Part shown: piece after piece, positions 1 through 9,052 of the stretch
Layout of the letters: every line of letters starts with the position of its first letter
How positions within the stretch are numbered: the stretch's first letter is position 1
Origin: Burkholderia paludis
Lineage (GTDB): Bacteria; Pseudomonadota; Gammaproteobacteria; Burkholderiales; Burkholderiaceae
Assembly (NCBI RefSeq): GCF_000732615.1
Contig: NZ_JPGL01000033.1
Coordinates: forward strand, 1 to 64,000
Direction: 5' to 3'
Length of the DNA stretch: 64,000 nt
Program-made: the position numbers and the translations under genes
The notes under the pieces: model-generated
What the model was told of the DNA's origin: nothing
Database searches by the model: none
Seen by the model: only the letters and a program-made list of their open reading frames with translations

Positions 1-428
1 CCCGTGCCCCCCCCCATTAGCACCAGCTTGCCGACACGCTCCGGAAACGACAGCGCGAATGCCACTGCGCTATGTCCGCCCATCGAGTTGCCGACGAGAT
101 GCGCGCGTTCGATACCGAGCGTATCCAGCACGCCCTTCAGCACGCGCGCGTTGAGGTCGGAGCGCGAGCCGGTGCAGACGATCGAATCGCTCTTGCCCCA
201 GCCGGGACAGTCGACAAGGATCACACGGTAGCCTGCGCGAGCGAACACGTCGACGTTGCGATAGAAATTGGCCCAGCCGCTCGCGCCCGGGCCGGAACCG
301 TGCAGCAGCACCAGCGTTTCCGACCCTGCGCCGGTGTCGTTGTAGTGCACGCGCAGTTCCGTGCCGCCTTCCATCACGTTCACAAACTTGCTGGTCGCAG
401 CCTCTGAATGAATCACGGTGTCAGTCAT
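1..428 (-). CDS. mhpC: MhpC, 2-hydroxy-6-oxonona-2,4-dienedioate hydrolase (C-terminus beyond the window)
   Basis: Alpha/beta hydrolase that splits the meta-cleavage product of 3-(2,3-dihydroxyphenyl)propionate into 2-hydroxypenta-2,4-dienoate and succinate. Only the first ~142 residues are present; the gene runs off the left edge. It begins MTDTVIHSEAAT and shows the oxyanion-hole stretch LLHGSGPGASGW and the nucleophile elbow GNSMGGH carrying the catalytic serine; the acid and histidine of the triad lie outside. ATG starts 14 bp after the stop of the transporter gene, so it is the last visible gene of the mhp operon. The mhp context plus the GSGPGASGW motif makes MhpC rather than a generic hydrolase the best call. 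Confidence 0.9.
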   Translation of the reverse strand, partial: MTDTVIHSEAATSKFVNVMEGGTELRVHYNDTGAGSETLVLLHGSGPGASGWANFYRNVDVFARAGYRVILVDCPGWGKSDSIVCTGSRSDLNARVLKGVLDTLGIERAHLVGNSMGGHSAVAFALSFPERVGKLVLMGGGT

Positions 429-442
429 GTCGATGTCCTTCG

Positions 443-1696
443 TCAGATCGATTCGGTTCCAAGTGTGTGCGAGCCGTTGGCCGGCTCGCGCGGAGATTTC
501 GCGACCACCGCGAGCGCGCCGAGCGCCGCGATCACGATGAGCGGAATGCTCGAGATCACGAGCATCGACGCGCTCTGGCCCAACGCCAGCAGTTGCCCGG
601 CGATCAGCGGGCCGACCATCGAACCTACACGGCCGACGGCCACTGCAGCGCCGACGCCCGTGCCGCGCACGCGCGTCGGATACGTTGCACCTGCGAGCGC
701 ATACAGCACCGACTGCGCGCCGACGAGAAACAGTCCCGCCAGCAGGCCGCCCCAGGCCATCGACACGCTGCCCGTCGCGCCAGCGAGCGCCAATAACGCA
801 ATCGCGATGCCCGCATACATGCCTACCACGACCGGTCGCTTGCCCATGCGATCCATCAGCCCCGCGATCACAATCGCGCCGACGCCGCCGCCGATGTTGA
901 ACATCATCTGCACGACGCTTGCCTGTACCGGCGTGAGGCCGCGCGAGAGCACCATCGACGGCAACCAGTTCATCAGGAAATACAGCACAATCAGCGTTCC
1001 CAGGTAGCTGAGCCACAACGCGATGGTCGTCATCGCGCGCCGGTTACTGAAGAGCGCGCGCAGGATGCCTTCCGTCGACTCGCGGGTCGCACCTTGGCGT
1101 GCCGCAACGAAGTGCGTCGACTCCTTCAAGAAGAGCGCCAGCAGCGGCAAGGTCAGCAGCGGTCCGATTCCGCCAACATAGAAAATGTGCCGCCAGCCCT
1201 CGGCGCCCGGGCTGACGATGCCGATCACTGCCGCGAGCGCCGCGCCGAACGGCATCCCGCAGTACATCGCGCCGACCGCCGTGCTGCGTTGTCCGGGCGC
1301 CGCCGCTTCAGCGCACAGCGCGATCAGGTTCGGCATTGCGGCGCCGAGACCGAGGCCCGTGAGAAAGCGCGCGGCGAGCAGGCTTTGCAGATCCCACACC
1401 TGGGTCGTTGCAATCGAAAATATCCCGAACAACGCGACCGACATCATCAGCACGCGCTTGCGGCCGATGCGATCCGCGAGCCTGCCGCCCATCGCCGCGC
1501 CCGGCAACAGACCGAGCGCGCCAATGCCGAATGCCCAGCCGAGCTGCGCGACCGCGAGATGAAACTCGCGTGCCATGCGCGGCGCGGCGATACCGGTGGA
1601 TTGCAAGTCGAGCCCTTCGAGGAGCGCGACCATGAGGCAGAGGCCGATGGTGATGGCGCCGCCGGCGCGCGGGGGAGAAGCCGTTGACGTTTTCAT
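443..1696 (-). CDS. mhpT: MhpT-like aromatic-acid MFS transporter
   Basis: Major facilitator of the aromatic acid:H+ symporter family, expected to import 3-(3-hydroxyphenyl)propionate across the inner membrane. The ~417-residue protein has twelve predicted hydrophobic segments, a GLDLQSTG stretch in the first helix (the acidic residue is typical of the aromatic-acid subfamily) and the loop 2-3 motif GGRLADRIGRKR. An in-frame start 48 nt upstream exists, but the ATG at 1696 is preceded by GGAGA at proper spacing and gives the usual family length. Lies between mhpE and mhpC in the same operon. Confidence 0.85.
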   Translation of the reverse strand: MKTSTASPPRAGGAITIGLCLMVALLEGLDLQSTGIAAPRMAREFHLAVAQLGWAFGIGALGLLPGAAMGGRLADRIGRKRVLMMSVALFGIFSIATTQVWDLQSLLAARFLTGLGLGAAMPNLIALCAEAAAPGQRSTAVGAMYCGMPFGAALAAVIGIVSPGAEGWRHIFYVGGIGPLLTLPLLALFLKESTHFVAARQGATRESTEGILRALFSNRRAMTTIALWLSYLGTLIVLYFLMNWLPSMVLSRGLTPVQASVVQMMFNIGGGVGAIVIAGLMDRMGKRPVVVGMYAGIAIALLALAGATGSVSMAWGGLLAGLFLVGAQSVLYALAGATYPTRVRGTGVGAAVAVGRVGSMVGPLIAGQLLALGQSASMLVISSIPLIVIAALGALAVVAKSPREPANGSHTLGTESI

Positions 1697-1754
1697 TGAT
1701 GTCTCCAGGTTGGACGATGCAGCGCTCTTCATGGCGCGTGGCATGACGGATGGT

Positions 1755-2774
1755 TCAGGCGCGCGCTTCGCGCTTCTTCAGATCGAGCGCGACGTCAACG
1801 ATCATGTCTTCCTGACCGCCCACCATGCGCCGCTTGCCCAGTTCCACGAGAATGTCGACGGCTTTCAGGCCATACTTCATCGCCGCGACTTCGGAATGCC
1901 GCAGGAAGCTCGAATACACGCCCGCATAGCCAAGCGCGAGCGTTTCGCGATCCACGCGCACCGGCCGGTCCTGCAACGGGCGCACGATATCGTCGGCCGC
2001 ATCGAGCAGGCGATGGAGATCGGTGCCGTGATGCCAGCCAAGGCGCTCGGCCGCCGCGATGAACACTTCGAGCGGGGCATTGCCCGCGCCCGCCCCCATG
2101 CCCGCCAGGCTCGCATCGATGCGGTCGCAGCCCTCCTCGACCGCAACGATCGAGTTGGCAACGCCTAAGCTCAGGTTGTGATGGGCGTGCATGCCGGTTT
2201 GAGTCTCGGGGCGCAGCACCGCCTTGAGCGCCCTGAAGCGCGCACGGATGTCGCTCATGTTCATCGCGCCGCCGGAATCGACCACGTATACGCAGGTCGC
2301 GCCGTAGCTTTCCATCTTCTTCGCCTCGATCGCAAGGTTGTCGGGCGTGGTCATGTGGCTCATCATCAGAAAGCCGACGGTGTCCATGCCGAGGCTGCGC
2401 GCATACTCGATGTGCTGCTTCGAAATGTCCGCTTCCGTGCAATGGGTCGCGACACGTACGACGCGCGCGCCCGCGTCGTACGCGGCCTTCAGATCGTGAA
2501 TCGTGCCGATGCCGGGCAACAGCAGCGTCGCGATTGTTGCGTGCTTCACCACGTCGGCGACCGCCTCGATCCATTCCAGGTCGCTGTGCGCGCCGAAGCC
2601 GTAGTTGAAGCTCGAACCCTGCAGGCCATCGCCATGCGCGACCTCGATGCTGTCGACCTTCGCCTCGTCCAGCGCACGGGCGATGTCCTGCACGTTCTGA
2701 ATCGAATACTGATGACGGATCGCGTGCATGCCGTCGCGCAGCGTCACATCGGAGATATAGAGTTTCTTGTCCAT
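1755..2774 (-). CDS. mhpE: 4-hydroxy-2-oxovalerate aldolase
   Basis: Class II aldolase that cleaves 4-hydroxy-2-oxopentanoate to pyruvate and acetaldehyde; works as a channelling complex with the acetaldehyde dehydrogenase encoded just upstream. 339 residues, normal length. The N-terminal DVTLRDG motif of the HMGL-like TIM barrel, the GADGG-like metal-site context and the C-terminal communication domain (VRVDRETLALGYAGVYSSF) are visible. Eighteen bases separate it from the mhpF stop. Confidence 0.95.
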   Translation of the reverse strand: MDKKLYISDVTLRDGMHAIRHQYSIQNVQDIARALDEAKVDSIEVAHGDGLQGSSFNYGFGAHSDLEWIEAVADVVKHATIATLLLPGIGTIHDLKAAYDAGARVVRVATHCTEADISKQHIEYARSLGMDTVGFLMMSHMTTPDNLAIEAKKMESYGATCVYVVDSGGAMNMSDIRARFRALKAVLRPETQTGMHAHHNLSLGVANSIVAVEEGCDRIDASLAGMGAGAGNAPLEVFIAAAERLGWHHGTDLHRLLDAADDIVRPLQDRPVRVDRETLALGYAGVYSSFLRHSEVAAMKYGLKAVDILVELGKRRMVGGQEDMIVDVALDLKKREARA

Positions 2775-2792
2775 GATCGGGTGCTCCTTGCG

Positions 2793-3740
2793 TCAGGCGT
2801 TCACGAGCGACGCGGCCATCCGCTCGGCCGTGGCCAGCGCGGCGGACGTCATGATGTCGAGATTGCCCGCGTAGGCCGGCAGATAATGGGCCGCGCCTTC
2901 CACTTCGATGAAGATCGAGGTCTTGAGTCCGCTGAATTGGCCGAGTCCGGGGATATGCAACGGCGCAGCGGCGGGGATGTCGTCGAACTGCACGGATTGC
3001 TTCAGGCGATAGCCGGGCACATAGGCCTGGACCGCAGCGGCCATCTGGCTGACCGATGCTTCGATCAGCGCCCGGTCTGCCGCTTCCGACAGCACATAGA
3101 CCGTGTCGCGCATCATGAGCGGCGGCTCGGCCGGATTGAGCACGATGATCGCCTTGCCCTTGCCGGCGCCGCCGACTGCTTCGATCGCCTTCGACGTCGT
3201 CTCGGTGAACTCGTCGATGTTCGCGCGCGTGCCCGGTCCCGCCGACTTGCTGCTGATCGACGCGACGATCTCCGCGTAATGCACCTTTGCGACCCGCGAC
3301 ACGGCGGCGACCATCGGGATCGTCGCCTGTCCGCCACACGTGACCATGTTCACGTTCGGCGCATCGAGATGCGCGTCGAGGTTCACCACCGGCACGCAGT
3401 ACGGGCCGATGGCAGCGGGCGTCAGGTCGATCACGCGAATTCCGGGCTTGAGCGTGCGCAGGAACGCGTCGTTCTTCACATGCGCGCCGGCGGACGTCGC
3501 ATCGAACACGAAGTCGATCTCGTCGAACACGGGCAGGCGCGCGAGCCCTTCCACGCCTTCATGCGTCGTCGCCACGCCGAGCCTCGCGGCGCGCGCGAGG
3601 CCGTCCGAGGCCGGATCGATGCCGACCATCGCCGCGACGTCGAGATGCTTGCTGCGACGCATGATCTTGATCATCAGGTCGGTGCCGATGTTGCCGGATC
3701 CGATGATCGCGGCTTTGCACCTGGTGTTGTCTGTTGCCAT
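2793..3740 (-). CDS. mhpF: Acetaldehyde dehydrogenase (acylating)
   Basis: Converts acetaldehyde from the MhpE aldolase to acetyl-CoA using NAD+ and CoA. 315 residues, normal for the family. The Rossmann motif GSGNIG lies at about residues 13-18 and the catalytic cysteine is in NMVTCGGQ. The ATG at 3740 (MATDNTRCK) has GGAGA upstream; the open frame extends much further 5' but that part is a shadow of mhpD. Sits between mhpD and mhpE, the usual order. Confidence 0.95.
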   Translation of the reverse strand: MATDNTRCKAAIIGSGNIGTDLMIKIMRRSKHLDVAAMVGIDPASDGLARAARLGVATTHEGVEGLARLPVFDEIDFVFDATSAGAHVKNDAFLRTLKPGIRVIDLTPAAIGPYCVPVVNLDAHLDAPNVNMVTCGGQATIPMVAAVSRVAKVHYAEIVASISSKSAGPGTRANIDEFTETTSKAIEAVGGAGKGKAIIVLNPAEPPLMMRDTVYVLSEAADRALIEASVSQMAAAVQAYVPGYRLKQSVQFDDIPAAAPLHIPGLGQFSGLKTSIFIEVEGAAHYLPAYAGNLDIMTSAALATAERMAASLVNA

Positions 3741-3757
3741 GGAAATGTCTCCGTCCG

Positions 3758-4546
3758 TCATTCGCCGAAACTGGCGCGCACACTGCCGAGCCCTTCGATA
3801 TGCGCCGTATAAGTGCCGGCCGCCTTCACCGCGACCATCGGGCCAAGCGCGCCCGTCAGCACGATGTCGCCCGCACGCAGCGGCGTGCCGAGTCGAACCA
3901 TCCGATCCGCGAGCCACGCTGCCGCATTCAGCGGATTGCCGAGGCACGCGCCGCCATTGCCACGTGACAGGACTTCGGCGTCCTGCGTGAGCGTCATCGC
4001 GCACGCGGTCAACTCGATATCGCGCAGCAGGACCGGGCGGCTGCCGAGTACGAACAGCCCGCTCGACGCGTTGTCCGCGACGGTGTCGAAAAACCGGATG
4101 TCCCAGTCGCTGATCCGACTGTCGACGACCTCGATCGCGGCCACCGCATACGCGATCGCGGACATCAGATCCGCGAAGGTGTGTCTTTCGGCGGCCAGGT
4201 CGCGTTCGAGCACGAGCGCGATCTCCGCTTCGACCTTCGGCTGGATCAACGAGGCAAGCGGCATCGGCTGGCTGTCGCCATACGCCATCGACGCGAACAG
4301 CGCGCCGAAGTCCGGCTGATCGACGCCAAGTTGCTTCTGCACCGCGGGCGAAGTCAGGCCGACCTTCCTGCCGACGACACGCTCGCCGTTAGTCATGCGC
4401 AAGTCGTTGTTGATCTGCTGGATCGCGTAAGCGAGTGTCGCGTCGCCTTCGGGACACGTCTCGCGCAGCGGCGCGATCGCCCGGCGCGAGGCCTGCGCTT
4501 CACGCAGGCGTGCGGCCATCGAAAGCATGCTGTTGTCAGCCGACAT
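3758..4546 (-). CDS. mhpD: 2-keto-4-pentenoate hydratase
   Basis: Adds water to 2-hydroxypenta-2,4-dienoate to give 4-hydroxy-2-oxopentanoate. 262 residues, fumarylacetoacetase-fold hydratase; the metal-binding acidic motif VEAEIALVL and the GACLGNPLNAAAWLA region are typical. ATG at 4546 is preceded by AGGAGAG and overlaps the 3' end of mhpB by 11 nt, suggesting translational coupling. Confidence 0.94.
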   Translation of the reverse strand: MSADNSMLSMAARLREAQASRRAIAPLRETCPEGDATLAYAIQQINNDLRMTNGERVVGRKVGLTSPAVQKQLGVDQPDFGALFASMAYGDSQPMPLASLIQPKVEAEIALVLERDLAAERHTFADLMSAIAYAVAAIEVVDSRISDWDIRFFDTVADNASSGLFVLGSRPVLLRDIELTACAMTLTQDAEVLSRGNGGACLGNPLNAAAWLADRMVRLGTPLRAGDIVLTGALGPMVAVKAAGTYTAHIEGLGSVRASFGE

Positions 4547-5504
4547 GGTTTTCTCTCCTGAAATGGGTCTGTTCGCACGCATGCATCGCGCCGAAACCCG
4601 CGATCCACTCCGGAATCGCGCGGTAGTAATCGATCGATGCCGCGTAAGGGCCACTCGCCGCGAGCGCACCGAATGCGGCGACCCACGTGCGGATCTCGTG
4701 CGCGGACTTGCCTGCATCACGCGTGATCGCTTCGTTCGTGAGGCCATCGGCGGCGGTGAGTTCGCCGCGCTCGAGCAGTTCGAGAAACATGCGGTCCCAT
4801 GCGGGATTGAGCGGATGCAGGCGGCTGTCACCCGCCGCGAATGCCTTTGCCGCCGCGACGGTACGCGACTGGCGCGCATCGCGCGACTCCGGTGACGGGT
4901 TGCGCCCCGCGATCAATCGCTCCGCGACGACATCATCCGCACCGGCGATTTCCGGTACCGGCGGCTCGTGGGAAATACCGCCCGAGCCGATCAGCAACAC
5001 GCGCCGGTTCATATGCGCAACGGCGCGGCCAATCGCATCGCCGAGCAGCCGGGCGCGCCGGCACGACGCCATCGGCGGCGCAACCGAGTTGATGAAAACG
5101 GGGACTACCGGATAACGGTCGATGCCACCGGTGAGCACCTCGAGCGCCTGCGCGCAGCCGTGATCGACCTGCATGCGATACGACACGGCTACGTCGATCT
5201 CGCTCGCGAGCGTGGCATCGGCAAGCGCGAGCGCCACCTCGCGCGCGACGGGCAGCGGGCCGGCCGCGCTGCCGAAATCGCCGATCGCCGTCGCACTCAC
5301 ACCGATGCAGAACTGCGGCATCACGTCATAGAAAAATCCGTTGTAGTGATCCGGTGCGAACACGATTACCAACTCCGGATCGAACGCATCGACCCGCTCG
5401 CGCGCCGCGCGCTGCACCCGTTCGACTTCCGCGACGACCGCCGGCGCGGGATTGACATAACCGTACAAAGGCGTGTGGGACATGCATTCGAGATGGATCG
5501 GCAT
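4536..5504 (-). CDS. mhpB: 2,3-dihydroxyphenylpropionate/2,3-dihydroxycinnamate 1,2-dioxygenase
   Basis: Ferrous extradiol ring-cleavage dioxygenase of the LigB (type III) family, acting on 3-(2,3-dihydroxyphenyl)propionate. 322 residues. Histidines expected for iron binding and catalysis appear in SHTPLYGYVN near the start, APDHYNGFFYD and VDHGCAQ. The upstream gene stops one base before it (TGAGATG), so mhpA and mhpB are tightly coupled. Confidence 0.94.
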   Translation of the reverse strand: MPIHLECMSHTPLYGYVNPAPAVVAEVERVQRAARERVDAFDPELVIVFAPDHYNGFFYDVMPQFCIGVSATAIGDFGSAAGPLPVAREVALALADATLASEIDVAVSYRMQVDHGCAQALEVLTGGIDRYPVVPVFINSVAPPMASCRRARLLGDAIGRAVAHMNRRVLLIGSGGISHEPPVPEIAGADDVVAERLIAGRNPSPESRDARQSRTVAAAKAFAAGDSRLHPLNPAWDRMFLELLERGELTAADGLTNEAITRDAGKSAHEIRTWVAAFGALAASGPYAASIDYYRAIPEWIAGFGAMHACEQTHFRRENHVG

Positions 5505-5505
5505 C

Positions 5506-7338
5506 TCAGGCTCCCACCAGGTCGGCGGCATGCGCGAACGTCGCGCCGGTTGTCGTGGGCAGCGACAGCCTTTCCGCGAGTTGCAACACGCAATCCGATA
5601 CGCATTGAGGCGAACACATGCCGGCCACGAAGCGGTCGGGCCGCAACAGCACGACCGCTTCCGGCACGCGCGCGAACCAGTCGCGCAGGCGCGAGTCGAC
5701 ATCGCCCATGGCGATCACGTTTTCGGGTACGTCATCGTGGAAGGCGAGTTGCGGATCGGGCTTCGCGAGCACGAAGCATCCCCCCAGCACGCTCCAGAGA
5801 CGGCGCGCCTCGGGCGTCAGACCGAAGGTCGGGTCGGTGCCCCAGCAAACGATCGCGAAGCGGTTGCCGATCGCATCGTCGAACCTGACGATGCCGCCAT
5901 CCGCAAGACGCACGCGCGGCTGGATGAACATGCGGCCCACAGGGGTGCCTGCCTGTGCATCGCGGCCATGCACCATCCGCCCTATCAGCGATTCGGGTTT
6001 CTCGCTCATCAGGCCGATGAGCCGCCCGAACGCGCCGTGTCCGCGCTTCGCGATCAGGCGCGCGAGCAGGCCGTCGGAACGCTCGCGTCGCGCCAGCAGC
6101 ACGGCGCCCTCTTCATAGCGCGGCATCGGCTTGAAGCGCATCTCGACGAAATAGCGCTTCATTGCAGGCAACACATCGAAGCAGCGTACGAACGCGTCGC
6201 GCAGTTTCGATCCGAAGATGCTCGTCGGCGCGAAGATATCGCCCGCGACTTCCGAGAGGTGGATCATCGAGCGCGCGTGGGCGCGCCGCTCCATCGTGTA
6301 GGTATCGAGCAGCGCATCGTCCGCCGTGCCTTTCACGACCATAGCGAGCTTCCAGCCGAGATTGCTCGCGTCGCGAATGCCGCTGTTGTAACCTTGCCCC
6401 TGCCACACCGGCATGATGTGCGCGGCGTCCCCCGCGAGCAGAATGCGCTTCACGCGGAACGTGCTTGCGAGCCGCGCGTTGTGGGTATAGACCCGCTGAC
6501 GAATGTAGTCGACCTTGTCAGGATCGTCGACCACCCCGCGCACCAGCGCCGCCATGTTCTCCGGCTTCGACAGTTCCGCCTCCGTCTCGCCAGGCATCAC
6601 CATGAATTCGAAGCGCCGGATACCGTGCGGCAATGCCGCCGACACGTAGGGACGCCGTGCGTCGCAATGCAGATAGACATGCGGCGATCCGATCGGATCG
6701 TTGCGCACGTCGATCACAATCCATTGATTCGGCTTCGTGCGGCCTTCGAATGGCACGTCGAGCGTGCGGCGGACAATGCTGTTGCCGCCGTCCGCGCCGA
6801 TCAGGTATGCGGCGCGGATAGTTGTCGTCACGCCATGCGCGTCGGTCGCGGCGATGGTCACATCGCATTCGTCCTGCACGAAGCTGTCAACGCTGTGGCC
6901 AAGCAGCGTCGACACATGTTCGAAGCGCTCGAGACCGCGGTACAGAATCTGATCGGCGAGCGGCTGGATGAATGCATTACGGCGCGGCCATCCGAACTCG
7001 TCGGTGCGCGGCTCGATCGACGCGAAGCACTTCCCTTTCAGCGTGAAGCGCATCCAGTGATTCGGCGTGGTGTGAGGAAGCAACTCGTCGACCAGGCCGA
7101 CCGACTGAAATACGCGCAGTGCCTCGTCGTCGAGGCCGATGGCGCGCGGATAGTCGATGATCTGCGCGAGCTTCTCGATCACGACGACGCGCACGCCCTG
7201 CAGGCCGAGAATGTTCGCGCTCATCAGGCCGACCGGGCCCGCGCCGACGATGGCGACATCGGCGTCGATCGAACGATGGGGCGTTTCGCGAGGATGAGCG
7301 CGGCCGTTGCCGGCCGCCGGTTCAAAGGCGGGGCGCAT
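5506..7338 (-). CDS. mhpA: 3-(3-hydroxyphenyl)propionate hydroxylase (FAD monooxygenase)
   Basis: First enzyme of the pathway: NADH/FAD-dependent ortho-hydroxylation of 3-(3-hydroxyphenyl)propionate. 610 residues. It shows the FAD dinucleotide motif VAIVGAGPVG at about residues 28-37, the DG motif LIGADGG and the GD motif ILLAGDAAHIMPVWQGQG, followed by the C-terminal thioredoxin-like domain usual in this group. AGGAGAC precedes the ATG. First gene of the minus-strand mhp operon, transcribed away from mhpR. Confidence 0.93.
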   Translation of the reverse strand: MRPAFEPAAGNGRAHPRETPHRSIDADVAIVGAGPVGLMSANILGLQGVRVVVIEKLAQIIDYPRAIGLDDEALRVFQSVGLVDELLPHTTPNHWMRFTLKGKCFASIEPRTDEFGWPRRNAFIQPLADQILYRGLERFEHVSTLLGHSVDSFVQDECDVTIAATDAHGVTTTIRAAYLIGADGGNSIVRRTLDVPFEGRTKPNQWIVIDVRNDPIGSPHVYLHCDARRPYVSAALPHGIRRFEFMVMPGETEAELSKPENMAALVRGVVDDPDKVDYIRQRVYTHNARLASTFRVKRILLAGDAAHIMPVWQGQGYNSGIRDASNLGWKLAMVVKGTADDALLDTYTMERRAHARSMIHLSEVAGDIFAPTSIFGSKLRDAFVRCFDVLPAMKRYFVEMRFKPMPRYEEGAVLLARRERSDGLLARLIAKRGHGAFGRLIGLMSEKPESLIGRMVHGRDAQAGTPVGRMFIQPRVRLADGGIVRFDDAIGNRFAIVCWGTDPTFGLTPEARRLWSVLGGCFVLAKPDPQLAFHDDVPENVIAMGDVDSRLRDWFARVPEAVVLLRPDRFVAGMCSPQCVSDCVLQLAERLSLPTTTGATFAHAADLVGA

Positions 7339-7418
7339 GCTTGTCTCCTGACTGGGCTTGTCCGATGTGCTGAACCGGCGAAGCGTCTGGCGCCCGGTCG
7401 TTCAGCTTATGAATGCAG

Positions 7419-7448
7419 TTTATGGACCGCCGAAAGCGCCCTCAACAA
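7419..7448 (-). promoter_or_regulatory. Candidate mhpA sigma-70 promoter
   Basis: Reading the minus strand, TTGTTG (7448-7443) and CATAAA (7424-7419) are spaced by 18 bp, giving a start site near 7412 and a leader of about 75 nt before mhpA. The weak -35 and -10 fit an activator-dependent promoter. Assigned by eye only. Confidence 0.45.
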
Positions 7449-7458
7449 AATCTCCAGA

Positions 7459-7477
7459 ATGTGCATAGAATGCACAT
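7459..7477. promoter_or_regulatory. Candidate MhpR operator (perfect palindrome)
   Basis: ATGTGCATAGAATGCACAT is an 8-bp perfect inverted repeat around a 3-bp centre, in the mhpA-mhpR divergent region. Its centre lies about 56 bp upstream of the inferred mhpA start site, close to the -58 position known for the E. coli MhpR activator site. It also overlaps or precedes the mhpR start, which would allow autoregulation. Confidence 0.65.
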
Positions 7478-8315
7478 AGTTGATTTCAATGGTATTTTTG
7501 ACGTGACGACCTACACGAACGTGCGCGGACTGGCGCGCGGCCTTCAGGTGCTGCGCGCGCTGAATGCAATGGAAGACGGGCGCGCAACGAGTCAACAGAT
7601 CGCCGATCTGACCGGCCTGCATCGCACCACGGTGCGCCGTCTGCTCGAAACGTTGATGGAGGAAGGGTTCGTACGCCGCAGCCCATCGGACGACAGCTTC
7701 CGCCTGACGCTCGCCGTGCGTGCGTTGAGCGAGGGCTTCACCGATACCGAGCGTATCGCGACCGTGGCGCCGCCGATCATGGGGCAGCTACTGCAGCGCG
7801 TTGCATGGCCATCCGATCTGACCACGCCCGATGGCGATGCGATGATCATCCGCGAGACGACGCATCGCTTCAGCCGGCTGTCGTTTCATCGGGCGATGGT
7901 CGGGCGGCGTTTGCCGATCTTGCTGACGGCAGCGGGCCGCGCCTACTTCGCGATGTGCCCCAACGAGGAGCGCGAGGAGATTCTCGACCTGTTGCGCTCC
8001 GGCGCGGGCGGCGAAGAGCAACAGGCGTTCGCGAGAAACGATGCGCTCGTGCGCAAGCTGATCCGGCGTGTGCGCGAGGATGGTTTCGGATCAAATCACG
8101 GAGACTGGACCGCACAGGCGAAAATCGGTGCAGTGGCGGTCGCGATCAGCGCGGACGAACGCGTGATCGCGAGTCTCAACATCGTCTTCCTGTCGCGCGC
8201 GGTCAGTCTCGCAGACGCCACTCGCCGCTATGTGCCCGAGTTGCAGAAAACGGCGACAGAAATCGCCGCAGCGTTGAAGCAGAAACCAGGGACTCAACCC
8301 CATCCATCGGCGTAA
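7470..8315 (+). CDS. mhpR: IclR-family transcriptional activator MhpR
   Basis: Activator of the mhp genes responding to hydroxyphenylpropionate. N-terminal winged helix (LARGLQVLRALNAMEDG... LTGLHRTTVRRLLETL) followed by an IclR effector domain containing RETTHRFSRLSFHRAMVGRRLP, very close to E. coli MhpR. The start is uncertain. ATG at 7413 would lie on the mhpA promoter, ATG at 7470 lies inside the palindrome, and GTG at 7503 gives a protein beginning just before YTNVRGL, where E. coli MhpR has only a short leader. 7470 is used as a compromise; none has a strong ribosome site. Confidence 0.88.
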   Translation: MHIVDFNGIFDVTTYTNVRGLARGLQVLRALNAMEDGRATSQQIADLTGLHRTTVRRLLETLMEEGFVRRSPSDDSFRLTLAVRALSEGFTDTERIATVAPPIMGQLLQRVAWPSDLTTPDGDAMIIRETTHRFSRLSFHRAMVGRRLPILLTAAGRAYFAMCPNEEREEILDLLRSGAGGEEQQAFARNDALVRKLIRRVREDGFGSNHGDWTAQAKIGAVAVAISADERVIASLNIVFLSRAVSLADATRRYVPELQKTATEIAAALKQKPGTQPHPSA

Positions 8316-8328
8316 GCACATGGTGGAT

Positions 8329-8715
8329 TCAACCGGTCGATGCAACAGCGTGATGGAATCGTTCAGCCGGTGTATCGAAGTTTAGTGTCTTGCGTGGACG
8401 TTCGTTGAGCCGTCGGGCAATGGCGTCAAGCCTGGCTTGCGAGTAGGCAGAGAGGTCCGTTCCTTTTGGGACGTACTGTCCAGGAAGCCCGTTCGTGTTT
8501 TCGTTCGTGCCGCGTTGCCGGGGATGCTGCGGATCGCTAAGCGCCATGTCCATGCCGTTCCGTGCAGCCCACTTCAGGATGGCCCGCGATACGAATTATG
8601 GGCCATTGCCCGAACGCAAGTAACGAGGCGCACCATGAAGGCTGACCAGTTGGGACAGGACTTCGATGACGCGTCCGGGGCGAATCGATTCCGCGCAATC
8701 GCGGCAGGCGCGCGG
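8329..8715 (-). pseudogene. Chimeric transposase remnant: IS3-like 5' part joined to IS30-like 3' part
   Basis: In one minus-strand frame, 8715 to about 8555 encodes an IS3-type integrase core fragment (RVIEVLSQLVSLHGAPRYLR, then GNGP-stop-FVSRAILKWAARNGM) and about 8553 to 8329 encodes the C-terminus of an IS30-type transposase (QRGTNENTNG, PKGTDLSAYSQA, LNERPRKTLNF, ending ASTG). The IS3 DDE motif DNGPEF has become GNGP followed by TAA, so the catalytic Asp is lost and an in-frame stop interrupts the frame. No terminal inverted repeats or flanking duplications were recognised. Non-functional. Confidence 0.75.
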
Positions 8716-8834
8716 CGACAAGGCGAACCGCGCAGGCGACGGGTGCACGCAGATGCGACGGTCAGCGGATGCGCACCGCTCCGCTCCACCGGCGATCGAC
8801 CGTGCTCCTCCGGATCGAGGCGATAGCCGCGCGC

Positions 8835-8861
8835 ACATCCGGTACATCCGGCACATCCGGA
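8835..8861. repeat. Short tandem repeat, 3 x 9 bp
   Basis: ACATCCGGT, ACATCCGGC and ACATCCGGA follow one another directly. It lies between the transposase scar and the alcohol dehydrogenase; no function can be assigned. The rest of 8716-9052 holds no recognisable gene; it should contain the promoter of the dehydrogenase. Confidence 0.6.
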
Positions 8862-9052
8862 GCCAGCGAAAACGTGCCCCCAGGGCACCCCCTCCCCCTG
8901 TGTCGAAAGTGAACAGGTGTGTCGAACAGGAACAGCCGAACCGGGCTGCGGGCGGCATGCCCACACCTGACTCCGGGACTTCAAGCCTCTGGTACGGTTC
9001 GTGCGAAGGCTCATGCGGGTGCCGAGACACCCCCACAATCCCTGGAGACGAC

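Noticed and set aside
7413..7469. Extended mhpR start at 7413
   Set aside because: Would put coding sequence over the mhpA promoter and operator and add residues absent from E. coli MhpR.
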